Shown: piece by piece, positions 55,137-63,933 of the stretch
Position numbering within the stretch: position 1 is the stretch's first letter
Layout of the letters: each line of letters opens with the position of its first letter
DNA from: Bacteroidia bacterium
Lineage (GTDB): Bacteria; Bacteroidota; Bacteroidia; Bacteroidales; Paludibacteraceae
Direction of reading: 5' to 3'
Length of the DNA stretch: 64,000 nt
Assembly (NCBI GenBank): GCA_009930305.1
Contig: RZYM01000002.1
Coordinates: 62,001 to 126,000, forward strand
Notes under the pieces: model-generated
Seen by the model: only the letters and a program-made list of their open reading frames with translations
The model's database searches: none
What the model was told of the DNA's origin: nothing
Program-made: the position numbers and the translations under genes

Positions 55137-56489
55137 ATGAAAAAAACAACATATATAACATTTCTGCTAATATGCATAACTAGTTTGATGCCTATTTTGT
55201 CAAGTAATCAGGTTATAGACCAAGTTGTATGGGTAATTGGTGATGAGCCTATATTAAAATCGGATATTGAGACAGAAATCTTGCGTCTAAGATATGAAAA
55301 ACAATCAATAGATGGTGATCCATATTGCGTAATACCTGAACAAATAGCAATTCAGAAATTATTTATTGCACAAGCTAAATTAGATAGCATAACTGTATCC
55401 GAAGGTTCTGTTGAGCAACAAGTAGATGGTCGTGTAAAATATTTTATTCAACGTATTGGTTCAAAGGAGAAGGTTGAAGAATATTTCAATAAACCGATTG
55501 CAAAAATTAAAGAAGAAATGGCACGCACTGTTGAAGAACAACTCTTGGTACAAGAAATGCAACAAAAGATTACCAGTAGCAATAAAATAACGCCAGCTGA
55601 CGTAAAAAGATTTTACAATACACTTCCAAAAGATAGTATTCCGACAATACCGGAACAAGTTGAGGTCCAAATAATTTCAATTGCTCCTCAAACTACTCCA
55701 CTAGAGGAAGAGCGTATTAAAAGCGAATTAAGAGATTTTCGTGAAAAGATAGAATCAGGCGAATATCAATTTTCAACTTTGGCGATTCTTTATTCGGAAG
55801 ACCATGCTTCTGCAATGCAAGGCGGTGAGTTAGGATTTATGAGCAAAGGAAAATTAGTTCCCGAATTTGCAAATGTTGCATTCTCTTTGTACGATCCAAA
55901 GAAAGTCTCACGGATTGTAGAAACCGAATTTGGATATCATATCATTCAACTAATTGAACGTAAGAATGACCTAGTTAATTGTAGGCACATACTGCTAATT
56001 CCTAAGATTGACAACAAACAAAAGGATGCTGCCAAATTAAAATTAGATAGCATTGCCGGAGATATAAGAATCGGCAAATTCAGTTTTGAAGAAGCTGCTT
56101 TAAATTTATCCGAAGATAAAGATACACAGCAAAACGAAGGATTAATGATTAATTCTACGAATGGTTCTACGAAATTTCAATTACAAGATCTACCTGCCGA
56201 TATTGCAAAAACTGTGTACAATTTACAAATTGGCGAAATCTCAAGACCATTTGTTTATATCAACGAGAAAGGCAAAGAAATGGTTTCTATAATCAGACTA
56301 AAATCAAAAATCAAAAGCCACGTTGCCAATCCACAGGATGATTTTCAGGAATTGAAAAACATTGTAACTGTAAAGAAAAATCAGGAACTTATTGAAAATT
56401 GGATTAAAGATAAACAGAAAGATACATTTATACATATAAACGAAGAATATAGAGATTGTAAATTTAGGTATCCTGGGTGGATCCAATAG
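55137..56489 (+). CDS. SurA-type periplasmic chaperone and peptidyl-prolyl isomerase
   Basis: This 450-residue protein starts with a signal sequence (to about residue 22) and a SurA N-terminal domain (VIDQVVWVIGDEPILKSDIE). Two rotamase domains follow: one at about 175-280 (QGGELGFMSKGKLVPEFANV, FGYHIIQLIERK) and one at about 285-380 (NCRHILLIPK, DLPADIAKTVYNLQIGEI). It would accompany unfolded outer membrane proteins to the BAM machine. It is three bases before the OstA-like gene. Confidence 0.92.
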   Translation: MKKTTYITFLLICITSLMPILSSNQVIDQVVWVIGDEPILKSDIETEILRLRYEKQSIDGDPYCVIPEQIAIQKLFIAQAKLDSITVSEGSVEQQVDGRVKYFIQRIGSKEKVEEYFNKPIAKIKEEMARTVEEQLLVQEMQQKITSSNKITPADVKRFYNTLPKDSIPTIPEQVEVQIISIAPQTTPLEEERIKSELRDFREKIESGEYQFSTLAILYSEDHASAMQGGELGFMSKGKLVPEFANVAFSLYDPKKVSRIVETEFGYHIIQLIERKNDLVNCRHILLIPKIDNKQKDAAKLKLDSIAGDIRIGKFSFEEAALNLSEDKDTQQNEGLMINSTNGSTKFQLQDLPADIAKTVYNLQIGEISRPFVYINEKGKEMVSIIRLKSKIKSHVANPQDDFQELKNIVTVKKNQELIENWIKDKQKDTFIHINEEYRDCKFRYPGWIQ

Positions 56490-56491
56490 TA

Positions 56492-58087
56492 ATGACAAAA
56501 AAAACACTCATTTACGTTATATGTTCCGTTTTTTTAATTGAGGTTTTTGCCGAAAAAACCACTATCTATTTGGAACATTCCGAAACCTTAAGCTTTGATC
56601 AAGAACGTATGCCCGATTGCCAGATTCTTGGTGGTAACGTGCAATTCCGACATGATAATGCACTAATGTTCTGCGATAGTGCATTTTTCCATGACAAACA
56701 AAATACAATAGATGCGTTTGGCAATATTCGCATTGAACAAGGAGATAGTATATTCGTATATGGAGACAAATTGCACTACGAGGGGAATATCAAATTGGCG
56801 AAATTGCGTCAACATGTACGCATGATAAAAGGTGGCATGACCCTTTATACAGATTCCCTTAATTATGATAGAGAACTAAACGTTGGATACTATTTCAATA
56901 AAGGGAAAATTGTTGATAGTACAAATGTATTGACATCTATTAATGGACACTACTATCCTAATACAAATACAGCAGTATTTCAAAAAGATGTAGTATTAAC
57001 AAATCCGGAATTTATTCTATATTCCGACACCCTAAAATACAATACAGCTACAGATATTGCCTATATACTTGGTCCATCAACAATTTTATATGATAGTACC
57101 ACAATCTACTCAGAATATGGTTGGTATAACACAAAGCAAGAGCACTCAAAACTTATAGACAATTCCATTATTAAAGATAACGAAGGAAGGACACTTACAG
57201 CAGATACAATCTATTATAATAGAAAAAATAACTTAGCAAAAAGCTATATAAATGTTCAATTGCGCGACTCTGTACAAAAATCTATGCTTGTAGGAGATTA
57301 TGGAATATATAATGACATGAAGAAAAAAGGTAGCATGACTAAGAAAGCTACATTTATAGATTTTTCATCGACCGACTCTCTATTTTTATCTGCAGATACA
57401 CTATTCTATGCATCATCCGATAGTATTACAACAGTAAGAGGGTATTACAATGTGCAATCATGGCAAAAAGACTTTCAAGTTATATGCGACTCTATGTACT
57501 ATTCGACGCAAGATTCAATTATACGTATGTTTGGGACTCCTATAGGTTGGAATGAGGACAATCAAATTACAGGTGACTCTATTTATCTACTAACAAAAGA
57601 CAATAAGGTAAACAAAATTTTTGTTAGAGGTTCTGCATTTATGCTCATGAAATCTGATAGTGTAGAGTACAATCAAGTATCTGGTAAACAATTCACAGGA
57701 TACGTAAAAGACGAACGTCTTTATAAATTATTTGTTGATGGTAATGCACTATCTATATATTTTGTAAAAGAAGAAGCAGATTCAACAAAAGAAGCTACAT
57801 CTGATAGTACTGAATATATAGGCATTAACAAAGCTGAAAGCAGCGAACTGACAATATATATAGCTCCTGATAATAAACCAGAACGGATTATTATGACACC
57901 GGCATCCAATGGTACAATGTACACTCCCGATAAAAAGAATAATTTAGAAATAACCAGATTGAAGGGATTTATAGATTGTGCAAGTCTAAGACCTAAAGAC
58001 AAAATAGATATCTACAATAAAAAAGATAAGCATCTACTCAAGCAACAATCAGCAGCTCAGCCACGATATAAGCGAAAAGAGAGATAA
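56492..58087 (+). CDS. OstA/LptA-like outer membrane biogenesis protein
   Basis: This 531-residue exported protein has a signal sequence (ending VFLIEVFA). Its repeating short beta strands with patterns like GGNVQFRHDNALMFCDSAFF and ADTIYYNRKNNLAKSYINVQ are characteristic of OstA-like/LptA domains, which bind lipopolysaccharide in the periplasmic bridge. It may also be the OstA-like protein specific to Bacteroidota. I chose the ATG at 56492. The frame extends to a GTG at 56477 inside the previous gene. A perfect terminator follows directly after the stop. Confidence 0.88.
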   Translation: MTKKTLIYVICSVFLIEVFAEKTTIYLEHSETLSFDQERMPDCQILGGNVQFRHDNALMFCDSAFFHDKQNTIDAFGNIRIEQGDSIFVYGDKLHYEGNIKLAKLRQHVRMIKGGMTLYTDSLNYDRELNVGYYFNKGKIVDSTNVLTSINGHYYPNTNTAVFQKDVVLTNPEFILYSDTLKYNTATDIAYILGPSTILYDSTTIYSEYGWYNTKQEHSKLIDNSIIKDNEGRTLTADTIYYNRKNNLAKSYINVQLRDSVQKSMLVGDYGIYNDMKKKGSMTKKATFIDFSSTDSLFLSADTLFYASSDSITTVRGYYNVQSWQKDFQVICDSMYYSTQDSIIRMFGTPIGWNEDNQITGDSIYLLTKDNKVNKIFVRGSAFMLMKSDSVEYNQVSGKQFTGYVKDERLYKLFVDGNALSIYFVKEEADSTKEATSDSTEYIGINKAESSELTIYIAPDNKPERIIMTPASNGTMYTPDKKNNLEITRLKGFIDCASLRPKDKIDIYNKKDKHLLKQQSAAQPRYKRKER

Positions 58088-58128
58088 AAAAATTAGGTAT
58101 CCATTAAATTAATGGATACCTAATTTTT
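58088..58128. terminator. Bidirectional terminator between the guaB operon and trpB
   Basis: Eighteen-base arms (58088-58105 and 58111-58128) are perfectly complementary around a five-base loop. With A-runs on the left and T-runs on the right, it can end transcription from both sides: the guaB operon (stop at 58087) and trpB on the minus strand (stop at 58145). Confidence 0.9.
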
Positions 58129-58144
58129 AATAAAACTACTATTA

Positions 58145-59512
58145 TTATTCAGGTTGTAAATCTTTTAATTTACCAATACTTTCATCTATAATTGATTGTG
58201 GAACTTCATAATCACCTAATTTGCCTGAAAGATAATCTTCGTAAGCCATCATATCAATTAAACCATGTCCTGACAAGTTAAACAAAATTACCTTTTCTTT
58301 ACCTTCTTCTTTTGCCTTTAGAGCCTCACGTATAGCAACTGCAATAGCATGAGTTGACTCTGGTGCAGGGATAATTCCTTCTGCACGAGCAAAGATAATA
58401 CCAGCTTGAAAGGTCTCTGTTTGGTTTATATCTTCGGCTTCGACTAATCCGTCTTTACGTAATTGACTTACAATAGATCCTGCACCATGATAACGCAAAC
58501 CACCTGCATGTATACTTGCCGGTTCGAAATCATGACCTAAAGTATACATAGGCAATAATGGAGTATATCCTTCTGTATCGCCAAAATCATATTCAAACTT
58601 ACCACGTGTAAGTTTAGGACAAGATGCAGGTTCTGCTGCGATTAAACGTATGTCTTTGCCTTCTGCAAACTTATGACGTAAGAATGGCAATGCTATACCA
58701 CCGAAGTTAGAACCGCCGCCAAAGCATGCTATAACAACATCAGGATAATCTCCTGCAATTTCCATTTGCTTTTCTGCCTCCAAACCTATAATAGTTTGAT
58801 GCAACATTACATGATTAAGCACACTACCTAATGTGTATTTTGTATTTGGATCTTTTAAAGCCTCCTCTACAGCCTCAGAAATGGCCATACCCAAACTTCC
58901 GCTAGTACCAGGAAATTGTTGCTGCATCTTTCTTCCTATTTCTGTTGTATCACTAGGAGATGCGAAAACATTAGCTCCATAGGTGTTCATTACTGCCTTA
59001 CGATATGGTTTTTGCTCATAACTAACTTTTACCATATAAACGTTTAAGTTCAAACCAAAATGTTTACAAGCAATACTCATGGCACTACCCCATTGTCCTG
59101 CACCTGTTTCAGTAGTAATTGATTTTACACCTTCAATCTTATTATAATAAGCTTGAGGTATTGCAGAATTCAATTTGTGCGAACCTACCGGACTGACACT
59201 CTCATTTTTAAAATAAATCTTTGCAGGTGTATCTAAAGCTTTTTCTAAACCAGAAGCACGTACCAATGGCGTTGGGCGATATATACGATACAAATTACGC
59301 ACCTCTTCAGGAATTTCAATCCAACGTTCTGTTGACACTTCTTGTTCTATAAGACCTTTTGCAAATATAGGTTCCAAATCCGATAGAGTAACCGGCTTCC
59401 TGGTTTTTGGATTAAGAGGAGGAAGTGGTTTATTTGGCATATCGGCCAAAACATTATACCAATATTTCGGCATCTCATCTTCTGAAAGAACTATTTTTTT
59501 TGTTGTTTTCAT
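58145..59512 (-). CDS. trpB: Tryptophan synthase beta-like enzyme, TrpB2 type
   Basis: This is a PLP enzyme of 455 residues, about 55 longer than the classical TrpB of the alpha-beta complex. It has the PLP lysine in VGSHKLNSA (Lys113), the [10 protein letters not shown] motif and the phosphate-binding GGGSNF loop. The N-terminal extension ([20 protein letters not shown] onward) and overall pattern fit the TrpB2 subfamily, which makes tryptophan from indole and serine without needing TrpA. No other trp gene is in the window. It is preceded by a tryptophan attenuator (59635-59796), strong evidence that tryptophan controls it and that tryptophan synthesis or indole recycling is its real job. 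Confidence 0.9.
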   Translation of the reverse strand: MKTTKKIVLSEDEMPKYWYNVLADMPNKPLPPLNPKTRKPVTLSDLEPIFAKGLIEQEVSTERWIEIPEEVRNLYRIYRPTPLVRASGLEKALDTPAKIYFKNESVSPVGSHKLNSAIPQAYYNKIEGVKSITTETGAGQWGSAMSIACKHFGLNLNVYMVKVSYEQKPYRKAVMNTYGANVFASPSDTTEIGRKMQQQFPGTSGSLGMAISEAVEEALKDPNTKYTLGSVLNHVMLHQTIIGLEAEKQMEIAGDYPDVVIACFGGGSNFGGIALPFLRHKFAEGKDIRLIAAEPASCPKLTRGKFEYDFGDTEGYTPLLPMYTLGHDFEPASIHAGGLRYHGAGSIVSQLRKDGLVEAEDINQTETFQAGIIFARAEGIIPAPESTHAIAVAIREALKAKEEGKEKVILFNLSGHGLIDMMAYEDYLSGKLGDYEVPQSIIDESIGKLKDLQPE

Positions 59513-59634
59513 GATAAATATATTTTAAATTATTATTGTTGACTACTGTTTTTTTAGAAATACCATTTATTAATATTGGCTAAACTTACGCCATCGAAAT
59601 ACAAATTTTTCCATATTTTGAAATTATAATTAAT

Positions 59635-59671
59635 AAAAAAAGAGTCGCAGGTGGATTCCCTACGACTCTTT
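59635..59671 (-). terminator. Attenuator terminator in the trpB leader
   Basis: On the minus strand AAAGAGTCG (59671-59663) pairs with CGACTCTTT (59647-59639). Four further inner pairs (UAGG with CCUG, one a wobble) make a 13-pair stem, and a U-tract follows at 59640-59635. The loop and 3' arm contain AUCCACCU, the antiterminator partner of the leader. It lies 123 bases before the trpB ATG, too far upstream to be the terminator of rpmF alone. Confidence 0.88.
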
Positions 59672-59707
59672 ATAAGATTCATTAAACAACACGAGCGCGC
59701 ATCCACC

Positions 59708-59761
59708 TTAATTCTTAAAGCGTTGCCACCACCAATTATTGTTTAATGCTATATTTTTCAT
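59708..59761 (-). CDS. trpL: Tryptophan leader peptide
   Basis: This small open reading frame runs ATG (59761) to TAA (59708) and encodes MKNIALNNNWWWQRFKN, 17 residues. Three consecutive Trp codons (residues 10-12) are extremely unlikely by chance, as Trp is the rarest residue. It is located between a promoter and a terminator hairpin upstream of trpB, exactly like leader peptides of amino acid operons. A ribosome-binding site is not obvious, which is common in this phylum. It was too short for routine gene finding. Confidence 0.92.
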   Translation of the reverse strand: MKNIALNNNWWWQRFKN

Positions 59762-59799
59762 ACTTATAAAAGTTCTTTATAATTATCAATATTACGATA

Positions 59800-59832
59800 C
59801 AAACGTACAAACTTATTTTTAAAAATACCAAT
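59800..59832 (-). promoter_or_regulatory. Promoter of the trp leader and trpB
   Basis: Minus strand ATTG (59832-59829), 21 bases, TACGTTTG (59807-59800). The predicted start near 59796 is 35 bases before the leader peptide ATG. A second -7 match, TAAGTTTG (59815-59808), is directly upstream but has no well-spaced -33 element. Confidence 0.65.
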
Positions 59833-59881
59833 AATTACTAACAAAATCACAAAATAATTTGTAATTGCTTAGTAATCAGAT

Positions 59882-60067
59882 TTATGCACTTACAGTTTGT
59901 TCTACTGCCAATTTTCCACGATAATAGCCACATTCACCACATACAGTGTGAGATATATGCAAGGCACCGCAATTAGGACAAGTTGCCATTGTAGGAGCGA
60001 CGGCTTTATAATGAGTTCTACGTTTTGCTGTTCTTGTTTTTGATTGTTTTCTTTTAGGATGTGCCAT
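59882..60067 (-). CDS. rpmF: 50S ribosomal protein L32
   Basis: This 61-residue protein of the large ribosomal subunit has the conserved MAHPKRKQSKTRTAKRRTHY start and a zinc ribbon with four cysteines (C30 and C33 in CPNCG, C43 and C46 in CGECG). It follows the DUF177 gene by 12 bases, the standard arrangement. The zinc-binding (C+) version indicates no zinc-free substitute here. Confidence 0.97.
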   Translation of the reverse strand: MAHPKRKQSKTRTAKRRTHYKAVAPTMATCPNCGALHISHTVCGECGYYRGKLAVEQTVSA

Positions 60068-60079
60068 AATTTTCTATAT

Positions 60080-60592
60080 TTAATTGTTCTTTATCAATGA
60101 TTTTAAAGCGTCCCAACGGGGATCTGTCTGTTCGTTTAATTGATTTTCATAATTGCTAAGCAAACTTTCCATTTGTTTATTACAATCTCCTTCTTTGTGT
60201 TTATGTTGTATTGGTATTGATAAAACGATAAATTCATACATCAACCATTCCATATCAATACCCTCGGCATCTTCTGGAATTACAATTCTATTATCATCTT
60301 CCTCCGAATAAGCCTCACCATAGCTTACCTTTAAGTGTTCATCAACGCTTATTTCAATAATCACAGGATCTAAGCAACGAACACAAGGAACTTCAACAGA
60401 ACCATCCATCAACACATCTATACAAAAAGCTTCACCTAACTTTTTTACTTTCAAAGAAGCATTTACATTACCTTTTTTAATTTCAGCATCTTCTAATAGC
60501 TCAAAAAAATTATCATTTAGCACAAAGCTATATGTTGCATTCTGATTATCACCGCTTTTCAACGGAATTAGATACTTGGAAACTGTCGGCAT
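60080..60592 (-). CDS. DUF177 (YceD-like) ribosome-associated protein
   Basis: This 170-residue acidic protein of the DUF177/YceD family has the conserved VPCVRCLDPV and a final region with GDCNKQ. YceD-like proteins are linked to 23S rRNA accumulation and large-subunit assembly and almost always precede rpmF, as here. The start ATG at 60592 lies 27 bases downstream of a TACCTTTG -7 box. Confidence 0.9.
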   Translation of the reverse strand: MPTVSKYLIPLKSGDNQNATYSFVLNDNFFELLEDAEIKKGNVNASLKVKKLGEAFCIDVLMDGSVEVPCVRCLDPVIIEISVDEHLKVSYGEAYSEEDDNRIVIPEDAEGIDMEWLMYEFIVLSIPIQHKHKEGDCNKQMESLLSNYENQLNEQTDPRWDALKSLIKNN

Positions 60593-60618
60593 ACCAAATA
60601 CTTCTATAAAAGTGGGGA

Positions 60619-60626
60619 CAAAGGTA
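60619..60626 (-). promoter_or_regulatory. -7 box of the DUF177-rpmF unit
   Basis: TACCTTTG on the minus strand (60626-60619) gives a predicted start near 60615 and a 23-base leader. A TTTG (60646-60643) lies 16 bases further upstream, shorter than ideal. Confidence 0.55.
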
Positions 60627-60701
60627 AGGATTTTTCACGAACCAAAAAACTTTTTACACGATATTTTTAATGATTATAGAACAAATGCAGATTTATAAAC
60701 A

Positions 60702-61850
60702 TCATACTTTTTTAAATTCGATTCTAAATGTCGTACCCTTGTTTATTTCAGAGTGTTTAACGTAGATTTTCCCTTTATGATATTCTTCTATAATTCTATG
60801 TGCCAATGATAAACCCAAACCCCAGCCGCGCCTCTTTGTAGTAAATCCTGGATTAAATACTTTTTTAATATTTTTTTTCGAAATTCCCTTACCAGTATCT
60901 GTAATATCTATGTATACAATCGATTCTTTATCTCCTAAAAATATAGTTATTCCACCTTCACCATTCATTGCATCTACTGCATTCTTACATAGATTTTCTA
61001 TAACCCATTCAAATAATGGTATATTAATCATCACATAATATGTATTCCTTGAAAAAAAATCTATATTAACTTTTTTTGAAATACGTGTTCGTATATATGT
61101 TAGTGATCTTGTTATCAGCCCATTAATTTCGACCAATTCAAATTCTGTTTTAGAGCCTATTTGTGAAAAACGCTCGGCGATAGTTCTTAAACGATTAACA
61201 TCTTTTTCCATTTCGAGCATCATCTTATCATCAGGATATTTAGTTTTTAATATCTCAGTCCAGGCTAACATTGACGAAATTGGAGTACCCAACTGGTGAG
61301 CTGTTTCTTTAGATAAGCCTACCCATACTTTATTTTGTTCAGCACGTTTCATTGCCAACAACACCAAAACCACAAGTACAAGATATAATGCAACAACAAT
61401 AAATTGAACTATAGGAAAATATGCCAACTTTTTAAGCAATAGCGAGTTACCATAGCATATATATTGCTTCTCGCCATCATCCATTGTTACTACAATTGCT
61501 TTGCGAGCAGCAGCAAAATCTTGTGCCAGTGCAGTTAATTCTGCATCTGTATAATCGTCTTTTTCTAAATTTCTATAAGATAACACCCTAAATGTAGTGT
61601 CTGCAAGAACCACAGGTATTGTAGTATTTTCAGATATAACCTCTTGAACGAATGTTAGATTACATTCATCAGGCATACTTACTAATTCACGAGTTGCATT
61701 TGCCCATATTTCCATTCTAGCCTGCTCCTCACTCGACAAACTAGCTACCAAATTATGTGTAACATAAAAAGATAGGCTTGCGATTATAACTGCCAGAACT
61801 ATAAATACTGCTTTAGTGTATTGTTGAATATCGTAAATTGATGATGCCAT
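60702..61850 (-). CDS. Membrane sensor histidine kinase (no adjacent response regulator)
   Basis: This 382-residue kinase has two membrane helices (about 13-30 and 143-167) flanking a periplasmic sensing domain of about 110 residues. The phosphoacceptor His185 is in the unusual box KETAHQLGTPISSMLAW. The ATP-binding domain has the N box NLCKNAVDAM, G1 DTGKGIS and G2 GWGLGLSLAHRI. There is no HAMP domain and no response regulator beside it. The sensed signal is unknown. It follows rsgA by 39 bases. Confidence 0.92.
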   Translation of the reverse strand: MASSIYDIQQYTKAVFIVLAVIIASLSFYVTHNLVASLSSEEQARMEIWANATRELVSMPDECNLTFVQEVISENTTIPVVLADTTFRVLSYRNLEKDDYTDAELTALAQDFAAARKAIVVTMDDGEKQYICYGNSLLLKKLAYFPIVQFIVVALYLVLVVLVLLAMKRAEQNKVWVGLSKETAHQLGTPISSMLAWTEILKTKYPDDKMMLEMEKDVNRLRTIAERFSQIGSKTEFELVEINGLITRSLTYIRTRISKKVNIDFFSRNTYYVMINIPLFEWVIENLCKNAVDAMNGEGGITIFLGDKESIVYIDITDTGKGISKKNIKKVFNPGFTTKRRGWGLGLSLAHRIIEEYHKGKIYVKHSEINKGTTFRIEFKKV

Positions 61851-61889
61851 TAATGATATAACGAAAGAAAAGTAAGTTTATTATTAAAA

Positions 61890-62798
61890 CTATCTATATT
61901 TATCTTCACTCTCGTCTTCCAATATGCTTAAGTAGCTTGCATATCTTGATTCGCTAATATAATGTTTTTCTACAGCCTTTATTACTGCACAACCAGGTTC
62001 ACCTCTATGTATACAATTAGCAAATCTGCATTCTTTTGAAGTTGAGAAAATTTCCGGAAAATAGTGTCCAACCTCTTTCGCAACCATATCTATTACTCCG
62101 AAACCTTTTACGCCCGGAGTATCTATCACGTATCCACCATTATATGGCAGCATTTCAGAAAAAGTTGTGGTATGCATTCCGGTGTGATGAACTTCTGATA
62201 TTGCTGCTATCTTTGTGTTAAAAGAAGGATGCAGACTATTTATAAACGATGACTTACCTACACCTGAATTACCTGAAAATAGTGTTATTTTATTACGAAG
62301 TTCTTCTTTTATTTCTTCAATTCCCTCGCCTGTTTTAACGGAAACCGCATGACAATGATACCCTAAAATAGAATATAAACGCATATATGCATTTAGCATT
62401 TCTTTGTCAGTAGTATTATACAAATCGATTTTATTAAAAACTATTGTAACCGGTATTTTATAGGCTTCTGCAGTAACTAAAAAACGATCTATAAATTCTG
62501 CCGGAGTTTCAGGTTCACGTATAGAAACCAATAAAAAAGCTTGATCAATATTTGCCGCTATAATTTGCGATTTTTTTGATAAGTTAGATGATTTACGTAT
62601 CATATAATTTACACGCGGACAAATTTCTACAATACTATCGCCATCTAGACCTACCCTATCACCAACTGCTATGGGATTGGTTGTACGAATTCCTTGTAAG
62701 CGGAATTTACCCTTGATACGAGCTGAAATCATATCACCATTATCGGTGCGAATCTCATACCAACTACCTGTTGTTCGTATAACTAATCCGAATTGCAT
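61890..62798 (-). CDS. rsgA: Ribosome small subunit-dependent GTPase A
   Basis: RsgA helps mature the 30S subunit. The 302 residues contain an N-terminal OB fold, a circularly permuted GTPase with G4 FNKIDL before G1 SGNSGVGKSSFIN and G3 DTPGVKGFG, and a C-terminal zinc knuckle with CRFANCIHRGEPGC. It starts one base after the upstream outer membrane protein gene, so the two, with frr, are likely co-transcribed. Confidence 0.95.
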   Translation of the reverse strand: MQFGLVIRTTGSWYEIRTDNGDMISARIKGKFRLQGIRTTNPIAVGDRVGLDGDSIVEICPRVNYMIRKSSNLSKKSQIIAANIDQAFLLVSIREPETPAEFIDRFLVTAEAYKIPVTIVFNKIDLYNTTDKEMLNAYMRLYSILGYHCHAVSVKTGEGIEEIKEELRNKITLFSGNSGVGKSSFINSLHPSFNTKIAAISEVHHTGMHTTTFSEMLPYNGGYVIDTPGVKGFGVIDMVAKEVGHYFPEIFSTSKECRFANCIHRGEPGCAVIKAVEKHYISESRYASYLSILEDESEDKYR

Positions 62799-62799
62799 A

Positions 62800-63924
62800 T
62801 TAAAAAGCCTCTGTTGCTGTTATATAAAACTTAAATTCGCCATAATTATTTCCCGCCACATCGAGCCTTAAATGAACCCTCGCATCATTCAATCTACATC
62901 TCAGACCTAAGCCGTATCCAACCTTTATCTTTTGTATATGAGGATCATATATATCTATCACATCTCCAACAGAGCAGAACACTGCAGCTTTTAACCTCCA
63001 CCAAATAGGAATTCTATACTCTGTCTGAAATTCGAACATAAAATTATCGGTAAATTTTCGCTCCCTAAAACCGCGTAGATTATCACTACCACCTAAGGTC
63101 GGCAACATACGAAAAGGTATTTCCTTCCCCAAACGCGCATCTGCATATATCTGCCATGCAAGAACTTGACCAATCCATGTTGGAATATATTGTCTAATAT
63201 CTAATGTAAGCGAAGTAACGTCATAGCTACTACCTAAAGCTTTTAAATTGGTATATGCTGACAGTTTTACGAAATTGCTAAATTTCTGCGGATAGAACTG
63301 ATTATCACGAGTATCATACATCAACTGAGCTCCAAAAGCCCACATAAAATAAGGATCCCATCCTGCTTCTCCATACTTTTCTATTAATTCAGGTCTCTTT
63401 TTCTCTGTTTCTTCATCCCAGTTCAATTTTTCTCCCAAACAAGACAAATAAAAACCTACATGAAAACTAGGAGTAATGGCATAGAATGGTTGAAAATTCA
63501 AACTAAAAGCCTCTGATGTATACTTAACACTCTCATCAGTAGTCTCATTGCCTATTCCAAAAAATAAATCGGGATAATAACGCAAGTTTAAATTTCCCGT
63601 AAAATAAAAATTTTCTTTAGGCGTGTAAAAGCGTGGATTAATATTAATTTTCGCCTGATTCAGAAATGTGTAAATAATACTTCCCGATATACTACTTATC
63701 TTTTTAAGATTCTGACTTTTAAAATAATAACCTCCTGAAGCACCTATACCCACACTTGTCTCCTCTTGATAAAAAGCAATCGGCACAGCGAACCAACTCT
63801 TTTTCACAACAGGACAATAAACTTGCGTTATAGTATCTGATTCAGCATGTTGTATTGAATCATTTGAAGAATATACAACTTTTGTCGCAAGAAGCGCAGT
63901 TAAAACTAAGAGAAATACCTTCAT
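62800..63924 (-). CDS. Omp85-like (BamA/TamA) outer membrane beta-barrel without POTRA domains
   Basis: This 374-residue protein has a signal peptide (to about residue 19) and a beta barrel with alternating aromatic/Gly strands. The conserved LRGFRERKF in GGSDNLRGFRERKF is the L6 motif of the Omp85 barrel (VRGF-like), near residue 285. No POTRA repeats precede it, which makes it a short Omp85-related protein rather than BamA itself. It could transport or anchor lipids or surface proteins. It begins nine bases after frr. Confidence 0.85.
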   Translation of the reverse strand: MKVFLLVLTALLATKVVYSSNDSIQHAESDTITQVYCPVVKKSWFAVPIAFYQEETSVGIGASGGYYFKSQNLKKISSISGSIIYTFLNQAKININPRFYTPKENFYFTGNLNLRYYPDLFFGIGNETTDESVKYTSEAFSLNFQPFYAITPSFHVGFYLSCLGEKLNWDEETEKKRPELIEKYGEAGWDPYFMWAFGAQLMYDTRDNQFYPQKFSNFVKLSAYTNLKALGSSYDVTSLTLDIRQYIPTWIGQVLAWQIYADARLGKEIPFRMLPTLGGSDNLRGFRERKFTDNFMFEFQTEYRIPIWWRLKAAVFCSVGDVIDIYDPHIQKIKVGYGLGLRCRLNDARVHLRLDVAGNNYGEFKFYITATEAF

Positions 63925-63933
63925 ACAAGGAAG

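Larger units (their letters stand above)
59635..59796 (-). promoter_or_regulatory. Tryptophan attenuator controlling trpB
   Basis: The predicted leader RNA (about 59796-59635, minus) contains the Trp leader peptide, an antiterminator segment AGGUGGAU (59708-59701) whose first base is the last A of the leader stop codon, and its perfect 8-base complement AUCCACCU (59656-59649) in the loop and 3' arm of the terminator. A further perfect 10-base pairing joins CAUUAAACAA (59748-59739, leader codons 4-8) to UUGUUUAAUG (59689-59680). My reading: a ribosome stalled at the Trp codons covers the long-range stem's 5' side and frees AGGUGGAU to break the terminator. A ribosome at the stop codon covers AGGUGGAU and the terminator forms. 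Confidence 0.82.
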
